Below are positions 25,490 to 35,300 of a stretch of 64,000 nucleotides of DNA, piece after piece. The notes beneath the pieces are model-generated. The model saw only the letters and a list, made by a program, of their open reading frames with translations. It was not told where the DNA came from and ran no database searches. This DNA comes from Portulaca oleracea. Lineage: Eukaryota; Streptophyta; Magnoliopsida; Caryophyllales; Portulacaceae. Made by a program: the position numbers and the translations under genes. How positions within the stretch are numbered: the stretch's first letter is position 1; every line of letters begins with the position of its first letter. The stretch lies in the NCBI GenBank assembly GCA_029582165.1, contig CM055871.1:53536112-53600111 (forward strand). Reading direction: 5' to 3'.

Positions 25490-26715
25490 GGGCAATGGAC
25501 CGAGTCTCTATTAGATTAAGAGGGTCTGGATGTAGAAAACAACGGTCCAAAAGGGGTGGGGTCGTGAAAGGGTCAACCCATTCAACAATATTGTGAAAAG
25601 GGTAGATGAATTGGTCAGATTTGGTTGGCCTATCAATAACTCAAAATAAATAGTTTTCCCTATTATTTTAAATGCTAAACTTAAGGGGGTGTTTGGTGTT
25701 TAGCTTTTTGGATGACTTTTTGGAGAAAATAGCTTTTTTGGGGGAATTTGGTTGTTTAATCTTTCAAAAAGCCAATTTGGAGTGTTTGGTGGGTGGGCGG
25801 TTTGAAGTGGTTTTTTACCCCAAAAAATCATTTTGTAAAAAGCTACACATAATAGCTTTTTGTAAATAACTTTTGATTTTTTGGGATGTAAATTACCATG
25901 TTAACCACACACTTCATAAAAATTACAAAAACTATTATCCAAATTATTTAAGGTTGTTCCTTTTAATTTTCTTCCATCTTCCACCAAAACTACCATTCAA
26001 ATTATTTCGGTTGTTTATAGTGAAAATTACCATGTTGATATTTAAGATGTACAAATAAAAAATTATCTTTGCAATTAATAAAAATTTCAAAAGTAAATTT
26101 GGGATAAAAATTTATAAATATCAACATTAATTGTAAAAGTAAATTGAGATAAAAATTTTAGTTTTACTCAAGAAAATTTGGCAATGAATGAACAATTTAG
26201 TTATTAGCCTATTAATGCAAACTTCAATTTTTGGTGATTATTTATTGAACACACAAATACGATAGAGAAAAGGCTATCAATAAAAAAAATACTAGTAATA
26301 TGGAGGAAAAAACCTAAAAATGAATTAAAAATCATAATGTTAAAAAAAATAATGAAGATAAAGCCAATGGCATAATTGGAAATCAAACAAAAAATTCATA
26401 CTACAAATAGCTAACTCTACCAAATACTTTTTAAATAAACAGCCAACAAAAACAGCTAACAAAACAGCCAACAGCAAAAAAAGTCATCAGCCAATAACTG
26501 GTTGTCAAACAACCCCGTAAGTATATTACTAATACCTCACATTAATCAATAATTAACACAACTATACTTCATTTTAACTTTAACGTCGAAATAGTCGACC
26601 CCTTGGTCGACCCTCATTTTTTCTAAGAAGCCTGACCCGACCCACAATATGTCATCCTTGACCCGACCCGACCCCACAATATAGCCAATGGATCAACCTT
26701 GACCTTGACACTGAG
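25490..26715. mobile_element. Interrupted copy of the 'GGGTGGGCAAYG' element
   Basis: The left half (25490-25684) and right half (26521-26715) align in order with the reverse complement of the intact element at 8651-9067, including CTATCAATAACTCAAAATAAATAG on the left and TTCATTTTAACTTTAACGTC on the right. The halves are separated by a separate 833-bp element with its own TAA target duplication. Confidence 0.65.
25685..26517. mobile_element. 833-bp Harbinger-like element nested in older element
   Basis: Ends GGGGGTGTTTGGTGTTTAGC and GGTTGTCAAACAACCCC form imperfect TIRs flanked by TAA (25682-25684 and 26518-26520). The interior is AT-rich without a transposase frame, so it is non-autonomous. 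Confidence 0.7.
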
Positions 26716-26997
26716 ATTTTACTATCTCTGTTCTATATTAATTGTCCATTGACATAATCAATTTCTCCCTAATATACAAACCTATTATTATTATATTCTT
26801 AACGAAAAATAATATCATAAGAATATAATACTATAATTTTTTGATAAAATATACTATAAAAAAATTTATAGTCAAAGATAACGTTTTGGACAATTAATAT
26901 GGATAGATGGAATAGTTAATAAACACAAAAAAAAACAACTTTTTTAGAAAAAGAAAAAGGAAAAAACGTGGAATAATAAAAAAAGGAAGATAGAAGG

Positions 26998-27012
26998 CGA
27001 ACCTTCTGGAAC
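26998..27012 (+). promoter_or_regulatory. Perfect heat shock element 1 of HSFB2
   Basis: cGAAccTTCtgGAAc is a perfect three-unit nGAAnnTTCnnGAAn heat shock element about 350 bp before the start codon. HSF trimers bind such sites, which suggests auto- or cross-regulation by heat shock factors. Confidence 0.75.
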
Positions 27013-27120
27013 ATAAGACGTTTCCATACACCTTCTCGACCTTTCTTTTCTTGTCTCTATCATATCCTCATTTTCATTTCCCTTTTTTTTCCTCAAAATA
27101 AAATTCTACACTTACGTTTC

Positions 27121-27128
27121 TTCTGGAA
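27121..27128 (+). promoter_or_regulatory. Two-unit heat shock element
   Basis: TTCtgGAA is a two-unit inverted HSE core located between the two perfect three-unit sites upstream of HSFB2. It is weaker evidence alone but adds to the cluster. Confidence 0.45.
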
Positions 27129-27201
27129 ATCTCATCTCTCTCTCTCTAACTTTCATTCTCTCTCTCCTCCTAATATTTAAGTCGCCCCACCACCAAAAGC
27201 C

Positions 27202-27216
27202 CGAACTTTCTAGAAA
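27202..27216 (+). promoter_or_regulatory. Perfect heat shock element 2 of HSFB2
   Basis: cGAActTTCtaGAAa, a second perfect three-unit HSE, 141-155 bp before the start codon, close to the likely transcription start. Confidence 0.75.
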
Positions 27217-27356
27217 AACCATTACACAAACCCAACCCTACTTTGCTTTCCTCTCATCAATTCTCTCATCATCATCATCATTCATCATTCTTCATGATCA
27301 TCATCGTCGTCGTCGTCGATCGTTTCTCCGTCGGAAAATTCGCAGATTGATCGAAC

Positions 27357-28524
27357 ATGCCGCCATTGCCGGTGGAGCAGACCGGCGAATCGACTGCCGT
27401 CGGCGGCGGAGGAGGTGGAGGAGGTGGAAGTGGCAGCGGTTCCGGCGATTCGCAGCGGACTCTTCCGACGCCGTTCTTGACGAAGACGTATCAGCTGGTG
27501 GATGATCCGTCGGTGGATGAGTTGATCTCGTGGAATGAAGACGGTACGAGCTTCATTGTTTGGCGACCTGCTGAATTCGCTCGCGATTTGCTTCCGAAAT
27601 ACTTTAAACACAATAATTTCTCCAGCTTTGTTCGTCAACTCAACACCTATGTATGTTTAATAATCTTGATTCTTGATGTTCTTTTTCTCCGCGTTTGTTT
27701 CGATTCTCTGATATATGAAGGATTTTGATGATTTCAAATGCTGAAATGTATTCGTATTCGTGTTCGTATTCATTCGATTCTGATTCGATGACGATTGGTT
27801 TCGGATTCGTTAGGGATTCAGGAAGGTCGTACCTGACCGGTGGGAATTCGCGAACGACTGTTTCCGGCGAGGAGAGAAGGCGCTCCTCCGCGACATCCAA
27901 CGCCGGAAAATCACTCCTCCGGCGACGGCGAATACGACGGTGCAGAACACGCCATCTCCGGCGGCGGCGGCGGTGACGATCGCGGCGCCTCCTCCGGCGG
28001 CGAGGACCGTTTCTCCGGCAAACTCCGGCGGGGAGCAGGTGCAGTCGTCGAACTCGTCACCGTCGCCGAGCCTGAAGCCGGCGCCGCCGCAGCACCACCA
28101 CCACCACCACCGCACGACGTCGTCGATCCTGGAGGAGAACGAACGTCTCCGAAGAGAAAATCTGAGTTTGTCTCAAGAATTGAATCAACTCCGGGGATTA
28201 TGCAACAACATCCTCGCTCTCATGACGAATTACGCCACCGGACAGCCGGATTCCGGCGCCGGAGGACTCTTGCTGGAAGGAAACCCGCCGCTGGACCTGC
28301 TCCCGCCGCCGCCTGCGGTGGCGGAGGCAGACGCCGGCGGCGTCTCCAGCGGCGGAGCCTCCGGGAGCGCCGGCGAGAAGGCGGCGGAGGAAGCGGAGGA
28401 GGCGGAGGAGTGCGCGAGGCTGTTCGGCGTTTCGATCGGAGCGAAACGTCCGAGGAGAGAGAGTGAGGAGGACAGGGATGATCGGACCCCTCCAGATCCA
28501 GAACAACAAGGCTCCGGGGGATGA
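27357..28524 (+). CDS. HSFB2B: Class B heat shock transcription factor (HSFB2 type)
   Basis: Nuclear DNA-binding repressor/coactivator of the plant class B HSF group. Two exons, 27357-27650 and 27814-28524, give 334 residues. The winged-helix DNA-binding domain covers residues about 37-130 and is split by the intron at the conserved place after QLNTY (residue 98) before GFRKVVPD. The oligomerisation coiled coil ([12 protein letters not shown]...) is near 202-238; the short HR-A/B without the class A insert marks class B. LFGV at 301-304 is the class B repression motif and is followed by a basic KRPRRE (309-314), a likely nuclear signal. Low-complexity stretches: Gly run 16-24, Ala/Pro stretch 146-160, six His near 192-197, Glu-rich 289-297. 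The coding region is GC-rich, creating long spurious frames. The symbol rests on the neighbouring DUF810 and RING genes, as for Arabidopsis HSFB2B. Confidence 0.95.
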
Positions 28525-29278
28525 TGAGATCGTGGCCGTTGGATAAACGGCTGCGATTTTGTCCACGTGTCGGGATGGGATGAGAGATGTGTCGAATGCG
28601 ATGGTGACGCGTGGGATGTCATGTGGGCCCCACAAAGATTGGAATTTGACTTTATTCTTTTTTCTGGAGGGTGGGAAGAAAGATGGGAAGTTCTGGAAGC
28701 GCATGGATTTCGGAAAGGAAGGGGGTGTCCAGCTGGCACATGAACAGGGAGCACGTGTGGGCCCACACGTGAGAAATAGGGGTGGGGTAAATTGGCAAGT
28801 GATGATGAATTCTTTTTTTGCGTACACTTAAGCAAGGATTAGTGGGTAGGATTAGGGATAGTTAATAACATTTTGTAACGTGTTGTACTGTAGTTTCATT
28901 GTAATATCACTCCACATTTTTCTATCATATGTAGAAGTACTATCATAAGAAGTATGTAGGAGTATTGGGGGTTTGTATGTACCAAACTGAAAGTGTGGCA
29001 TTAGTTTGAGGACAAACAAACGAAGACGACAGGGAATGGATGGTCAGTTTGAGATTATGGTCATGTGACAAGAACAAGATTGTGCCAATTGTGTACATTT
29101 GTACATATGTATGTATTCATTTGGTGGTCCGTGATATGTCTTGTTTGGAAACCAAAAAAAAACAAAGAATTTTAACCTATGGTTAATCAATTTTATAAAA
29201 AATGGTTTATTGAAAATAAATTTAGGGTTTAGTAATAAATTTATTCAAATAAGATAGCTTATTAAAAAAGATTTATTA
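28525..29278 (+). other. HSFB2 3' region, no further gene
   Basis: Probable 3' UTR and downstream flank, containing GTACTGTAG/TTTGTATGTACC stretches. No other coding feature is supported. Confidence 0.4.
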
Positions 29279-29547
29279 TGCTCTATACTTTTGTGTGGTT
29301 GGTTAGATGCAGAAATGGTATGTAGTGAAATTGTGGAAAGTGCGGTAAAGTGTGGAATGATATGGTAAAATTTTTGGAAAGTGTGGTTGATGTGGTAGGT
29401 AAGAAAAGAGAATGTGAAAAGTAGAGAAGAAAAATGAAGAGATATATTGGTCATAATTGTGATAAACTGTGAAAAAAATATTAAGTAATATGGTGAGTTA
29501 TGGTATCACACCGTATATTACACTGCATCATACAAAAGAACAGAACC
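29279..29547. mobile_element. Harbinger-like MITE, family B, diverged
   Basis: Flanked by TTA at 29276-29278 and 29548-29550. The right end ATCATACAAAAGAACAGAACC matches the family terminal sequence; the left end TGCTCTATACTTTTGTGTGGTTGG is diverged. The interior is the typical 'gtggaaagtgtggtaaagtg' series. Confidence 0.7.
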
Positions 29548-30029
29548 TTATTAGTACAATATAGTATTATAGTCAATAATATATGTTCATGAAAAGTGAT
29601 GGTTGTGACGATCAATTCTAAATCTCCCCACATCCCATAAAAACGAAATGCATACATACTAAGAGTTGTTAATGTTGATGGTTAATTAATACAATAAGAA
29701 TGATACTTATTATAATGTGTTTTAGTCCAAGATAACAATACACGTTCTTCGTTCCATTTCTTTTTCACTATTTCGTGTGGAAGTTGAGAATGGGGTGGGA
29801 TGATTAAAGGTGCAAAAGGAGAGACACATGGAGCACAAATGAGTTGACTAGTAAGCTTTATATAGGGTGGTAGGAAGAATCCAAATTGTATAGTATATTC
29901 TACACCTTCATATGTTGCATTGCATGTTCTAAGGCCCCAAGGAAAATAACCACAACATTGGAAAGTCATGTTGAAAGGTAACTAGTCACATGTATTTAGT
30001 TACTTGGAAACTTCCTATCATAAGTAGAT

Positions 30030-30285
30030 TTATATATTACTTCTGTTTCATATTAATGGCCGTCTTTGAAAAGTGTACATTTAAATATTGAAAATTTTAA
30101 TAATAAATTTCTCAATATATACAATAACTTGTTATATAAAATTACTGTCAGTATATTCATGACAAAAAATATTATTATAAAAGTATAATATTGTAATTGT
30201 TAATAAAATATTATATAAGAAATTATTAATAAAAAAATCATAACAGTTAACAAAATAGGCAATTAATATGGAATGGAGAGAGTAT
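30030..30285. repeat. Stowaway-like AT-rich repeat
   Basis: Ends 'acttctgtttcatattaatggcc' and 'ggcaattaatatggaatggagagagta' are a worn version of the Stowaway consensus (ctccctccgttccatattaattg). The interior is AT-rich and resembles sequences at 21660-21790, 26740-26915, 45150-45480 and 63700-63900. Confidence 0.55.
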
Positions 30286-30553
30286 TTCATTATATACGTG
30301 TGGAAAGTGGATAATTCAAGCTGCAGGAATTGGACAAATCACAAATTATTAAATGCCAATGACTTTCCTCTTGACAAAAGTCATCTTCAATTTCGGCCTA
30401 TGTGTGTTAATTTTCAACTTTTCCCATTTGTGGGTACTTTATGTTTTATTATTTATTATTATTATTATCTGTATGTTATGTTGCAATGTAATAAACTACC
30501 ACTTGTACCCTCATGCACAAGCATTACAACGTCGTTGGAGCTAACAGTAATAA

Positions 30554-30819
30554 GGCGCCGTTCTTTTATGCGGTGTAATTACGGTGCAGTTGGTTGCAGT
30601 GTGGTGCAAGTTGAAGTGTGGTGAGTTGTGATGTTGTGGTGGGTAGATAGGTTAAGAGAGAAAATATGAAAAGTAGAGGAGAAAAGTAAGGTGATAAAAA
30701 AAGTTGAAAAGATATATTAGTATTGATTGTGATGTATTGTGGTGAAGTGTGGTGGAAAATTAAAGAGTGCGGTGCGGTGTGGTACCGCACCACAACTTAC
30801 CATATAAAATAACGGGGCC
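30554..30819. mobile_element. Harbinger-like MITE, family B
   Basis: Starts GGCGCCGTTCTTTTATGCGGT after TAA and ends with the complementary ACCATATAAAATAACGGGGCC before TGA. 266 bp, non-coding, with GTGGTG-rich interior. Confidence 0.75.
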
Positions 30820-30847
30820 TGAGTCACTGCAACTAATACATATTACG

Positions 30848-31078
30848 GGCCTGTCAAATTCATGGGTAAATATACAGTTGGGTAAAGGTTAAATTTTGAT
30901 AACTTTTGATAATTTTTAGTAAATTTTGATAACATTTGGCAAATCTATGCCAATATATCAAAGTTAAACTTTTTTTATTTTTTTTACGTTTGGTAATTTT
31001 TGGTAAGTTTTTGGTAAATTTTGGTAAAAACTGATAAATCTGGGTATATTGGAATTATCCATAAATTTGACGGACCCT
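30848..31078. mobile_element. Inverted-repeat element with 'catgggtaaa' ends
   Basis: Second copy of the element seen at 4940-5135: left GGCCTGTCAAATTCATGGGTAAA, right complement near CCATAAATTTGACGGACC. The interior is repeated 'ttttggtaaattttgata'. It follows directly after the MITE at 30554. Confidence 0.6.
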
Positions 31079-31390
31079 ACATGTACATGAAGCACATATT
31101 CTGAATGTTTGTAAGTAGACAATTATACTATTGATTAGTGAATAATTTAGTACATGCATGATACAAATAAATAATGATCATATATATATTTAAAATACAT
31201 ATTCTAAGAGCATTTAATAAATTGCATACTACGTACATTAGTCTTGTCATTATCTTCATATTGTGTCTATCAAGGTGGGCTCTTCTATCTTCAGTCGGGA
31301 TGAGCTTTTGGGTTGGGCCCACATACCCACATGGATGATAATATACCGAATTTTGTTGAATTGTAATATATTAATCTTTGCCCACTATCT

Positions 31391-31546
31391 CGTTAACCCC
31401 TCCGTTTTTCTCACTAACCTACGTTAAAAAAAATTAGTCCCAAAGCAGTGACTAAGGAGTGGTGAACTGGTCTCCATACTGACATGACACACAATCAATC
31501 CATGTCTTGTAAGGTGGGTTAGTGAGAAAAATGGAGGGGTTAATAG
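31391..31546. mobile_element. Short hairpin element with 30-bp inverted ends
   Basis: TTAACCCCTCCGTTTTTCTC...ACTAACCTACG on the left is matched by the complement GGTGGGTTAGTGAGAAAAATGGAGGGGTTAA on the right, giving a stem of about 30 bp around a loop near 90 bp. No target duplication was identified, so the class is open. Confidence 0.6.
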
Positions 31547-31622
31547 CATATCGAGTTGGGGCTGGTTTTTTCCCTCCGCCAACCACGTCATCATGGAGAC
31601 CGATTTACCAACACCTTATTTA

Positions 31623-31866
31623 GGCCCTGTTCTTTTCTGCGATTGGCAAACTGCGGTACCACAGCATACCGCAGTTTGTCACAACTCACCTCACTTTACC
31701 ACAAATCATTACTTTTCTCTCTCCTCACTTTTATCCTCTACTTTTTACATTCTCTCCTCACCTACCCCACATACCAATAACCTACCACAATTTCACCACA
31801 TCCCACCACAATTCCACCACACCTCACCACACCATACCGCAAAATACCGCAGAAAAAAACAGAGCC
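31623..31866. mobile_element. Harbinger-like MITE, family B, best-preserved copy
   Basis: Starts GGCCCTGTTCTTTTCTGCG and ends CGCAGAAAAAAACAGAGCC; exact TTA duplication at 31620-31622 and 31867-31869. 244 bp. The interior is CACCACA-rich on the plus strand. This copy best defines the family ends. Confidence 0.85.
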
Positions 31867-32014
31867 TTACTGTTGGTATAATAATGTCACTTAGATATAA
31901 AGGTCAAAGATATTATTATCTAATATTAAAGGTCGGTATGTTGCAATCCAATACTCCAAAAATCTATATTTTTTGAAAAAAATCCTATTTATTATGAGCT
32001 GACTTTTAATCTTA

Positions 32015-32045
32015 GAGAGAGAGAGACAGAGAGAGAGAGAGAGAT
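32015..32045. repeat. GA microsatellite
   Basis: GAGA run with a single C interruption, in the spacer 3' of the DUF810 gene. Confidence 0.8.
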
Positions 32046-32332
32046 GAGCTCGTGCATATTTTTTGAAAATGGTAAGATACGAAACATCGAAGTTACCCTT
32101 CTCTTAGGGATCTACCTAGAACATCCTCTAATAAAACATACGACAAACGGACCGATCACAATTAGACATTAGGACTAATTTGGGGAGTCTCAAATTACAT
32201 GATACATTTAGGATGAAAACCCCCCACATTCATCACAAACTGTCTGTTACATTACACACTCAACATCAATTGTATGTATGGCTACTCAACAAGAAACACA
32301 AGATGATGCCCTTAGTTAGGGCTACCCTGAGT

Positions 32333-35300
32333 TCACCATGCATCCTGGAATTTCTTTCTCAAGGATTTGAAACTATCATGCCCTGTATCTGGGAACCGGA
32401 ACGATGCACTTCTTTTGAACAGATCTGATATGATGGCTGAACCTGATCCCAAGCTTGGACTCGACGTCGATTCATTGCTCGGATTGTCCTCGTATTCTGC
32501 ATCCAAAAAACATATACGAGTTTAGTCAATTTTGGCCATCAAATTCCAATCTGCAAAGGTATGGTTAGAATCCGTCTCTCTAAAAGGCATTAGTGTCACA
32601 TGAGGTAAGAGTGTAAGACCGTGTAAATTTAGATTTCCCCAGTTCTTGCGATAGCAGGACCCATACTAAGAATGACTGTTGTTGTTAGAACCGGCAAAAT
32701 TTTGTCCCCCCCCCCCCCTTAAAAAAAACAAAAAAAAACCCTCATGATATAACTATGGTTGGGGACAATTGCAACTCATTGGTCTTGTATATCTGATAAG
32801 ATAAGACTGCGTATATTTGGATCTCCCCAGGTCTTGCAATAGTGGGACCCACATTAGGAACCATACCATCGTTATAGTTGTGATAGAACATTAGAACCTA
32901 GGGTTGGGTCATGGATGGGGGGTGGCGAGTAATACTCGATGTGCTAGAAAGTAGGGGTGAAAGCAATAATGCTTGCTGAGATAAGACTGTCTATATATCT
33001 GTATTTCCCCAACCCCACACCATTTTTTGTGGGTCTTCTTGGAATCAGTCTCTTTGCATGCAGTAACGTTTGTTCAAGTAAAGCTACTTATACGATTACA
33101 TCTGGATCTCCTCATACCTCAAAATAGTACTTACAACACTTTATAGCGGGGAAGAGAAAGAGAGAGAATCACCTGAAGACGGAGGTAGTTGGTAGTGCCT
33201 TCTCAAGAATTTGGAAGCCTCTCTATCCTTTTTGTGACACAAAATCCGGATCAACGTATCGGCATCATGGAGTGATCGATGAGTGCGGTGGCCACGTGGC
33301 TCGACCGTGGTCGAGATGCGCTCGCTCGCGGACATCAACATTTGGGTAATCGTGCTTGTCTACAAAACCGAAGGGGAGAAGGATCTTAGTTCCCGACTTC
33401 TTTAGTTTTTTCAGTTGAACATGATAGTTTACATATTTATTCTCAACCAAAAGTGTGAAAAACCTGAAGAGAAAACAAGCTTAGCACTTGAGTAGCAAGC
33501 TTGGCTTCTCGCTCGACCGTGGAACGGGGAAGGCCTTCCCCATCGGCAACAAAGAAGTCCTATGAAAATAATGACAAGAAAGAACAAATTAAACCGATAC
33601 CAATGCTTGCAAAAATTCGGGTCTGGGTTAAATTCGGGTTGGTCAAACTAATTGATCAACATGGGTCCGGATGAAGGGTCAGACCAAAGTCAGACTACTC
33701 AAATGGACATAAATTCAGGCCATAATTAGGTTCAGACAAACCCTGCTTTGCAACGGGATTTTGGGGTATTGGATTCGGATTTATTATGCATCTCTTACAA
33801 CTGAGAAAGGGACATCGATTATACCTTCAAAATCTCGAGATCATCCTCCATCAATGAGACATCAGAATCAGAAAATGCACGCGAAGGTCCCCCATCAAGT
33901 AACACCCAAAGGTAACCTTCTAGTGAGGCCCGGAAAATACTTAAAACCAGAGGATCTCTCACAACGTCATCAACTAAGCTGCAAACAGTGTCCAGCACCT
34001 ATATATATATATATACACATATCAATACATCATTGATCTGACATCGTAAATCAATAAATTACAGAGATAAATTTACGGGTAATGAAGAGCACGATTCTCT
34101 TACAGCATCAATGTTGGGAAGAACAGCTTCCATGCGAGCTTTTTCAACACCACCACGGTACAAACGAAACAAAAACTGTTCTCTAAGATCCCAGAAAGCA
34201 ACTTTTGTGCCTGTAAAACAGAATATGGGAGGGAAAAACAATTACCATTTAACTTTTTTTTCGGGGGGAGAGGATGAAAATGCTCGGCTTGTCGATATAT
34301 ATGCTTACCGATAAAATCAATGACTTTGTTTATAGCATCGGTGACAGTACTTTGGATCCCATCAAAAGTTGTGGAAAATAGCTCATCGATTGACTCGTCG
34401 TTCATGGACATAGTTCTTCCATGCATTTCTGGTGTCTCTTCATCTACCACATTAACTGCCAGCCAAACAGATCATCAGAGAAAAACATTTCTGGACAAGG
34501 GTTCGGGTGTCGGGCTCTGCTATCTTTAAGAAATTTGGCAGATCTTTTTATTCGGTGAAACGATCAACAAATAAACCTAAATAGTTAATCGTGCAGCATG
34601 TAGGGCACTTACACCAACTTCGCTTGACAGAAGGTTTAATTTGTCCCCATGCTTTCCTCATGCCGTCTTCTAATGAGCTGATGTGATTTCTAATATACTG
34701 GAAAAAGACGAGTAACAAAATCAAAATCCAACTAATCTTGAATCATTGATGCCCTAATGTTGACAGAATCGCCCCATCAAAACAACTTTCATACCCGAAT
34801 CGAGGATGAATGGATGATGATGAAGGGAAAGTATAGTCAACTATAATCCAAGTTTAATAAAAATTTACTACAGAAAACGGGACGTGAAGAATACACAAAA
34901 TTGAGAAAGAGTTTGTGGAAACTAAGGGAAAGAACAAACAGTTAACAAAAATGAATTAATTAACCATAAAAGAGCAATCTTTTTCGAAATGAAAACTTAC
35001 TTGAAGTGTGTTCAGTCTGATACATAGGTTGGGTACAGTCAGTTGATTTAGGGCAGCGAACGATTTCTCATCCAAAATCTTGGGTTCGAATGCCTTTTTC
35101 CTAGAGAGGGCAACCAATGTTTCCTCGTAACGTGTCAGTGGAGGAGTGGTTGGGTAGAGGAGGTTCTTGTCAACTGCAGTACAAATTTAGAAGAGGAAAT
35201 ATGGAATAAGATGAGACTTGAATCGCGCTAATGAATATAGAGCTGGCAAAATTTTGTCCGTCCCAAAATATACCAGAATTGTCCGACTCGGAAAAAACTG

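Noticed and set aside
27840..28466. Long GC-rich open frame overlapping HSFB2 exon 2 in another plus-strand frame
   Set aside because: It is a shadow of the GC-rich HSF coding exon; the HSF frame carries the domain, the coiled coil and the LFGV motif.
28198..28835. Two antisense open frames of about 200 codons opposite the HSFB2 3' end
   Set aside because: Low-complexity translations of GC-rich coding and UTR sequence, no motif, no splice support.
29682..29969. 95-codon minus-strand frame
   Set aside because: Lies in a transposon-rich spacer, without motif, splice partners or codon pattern.
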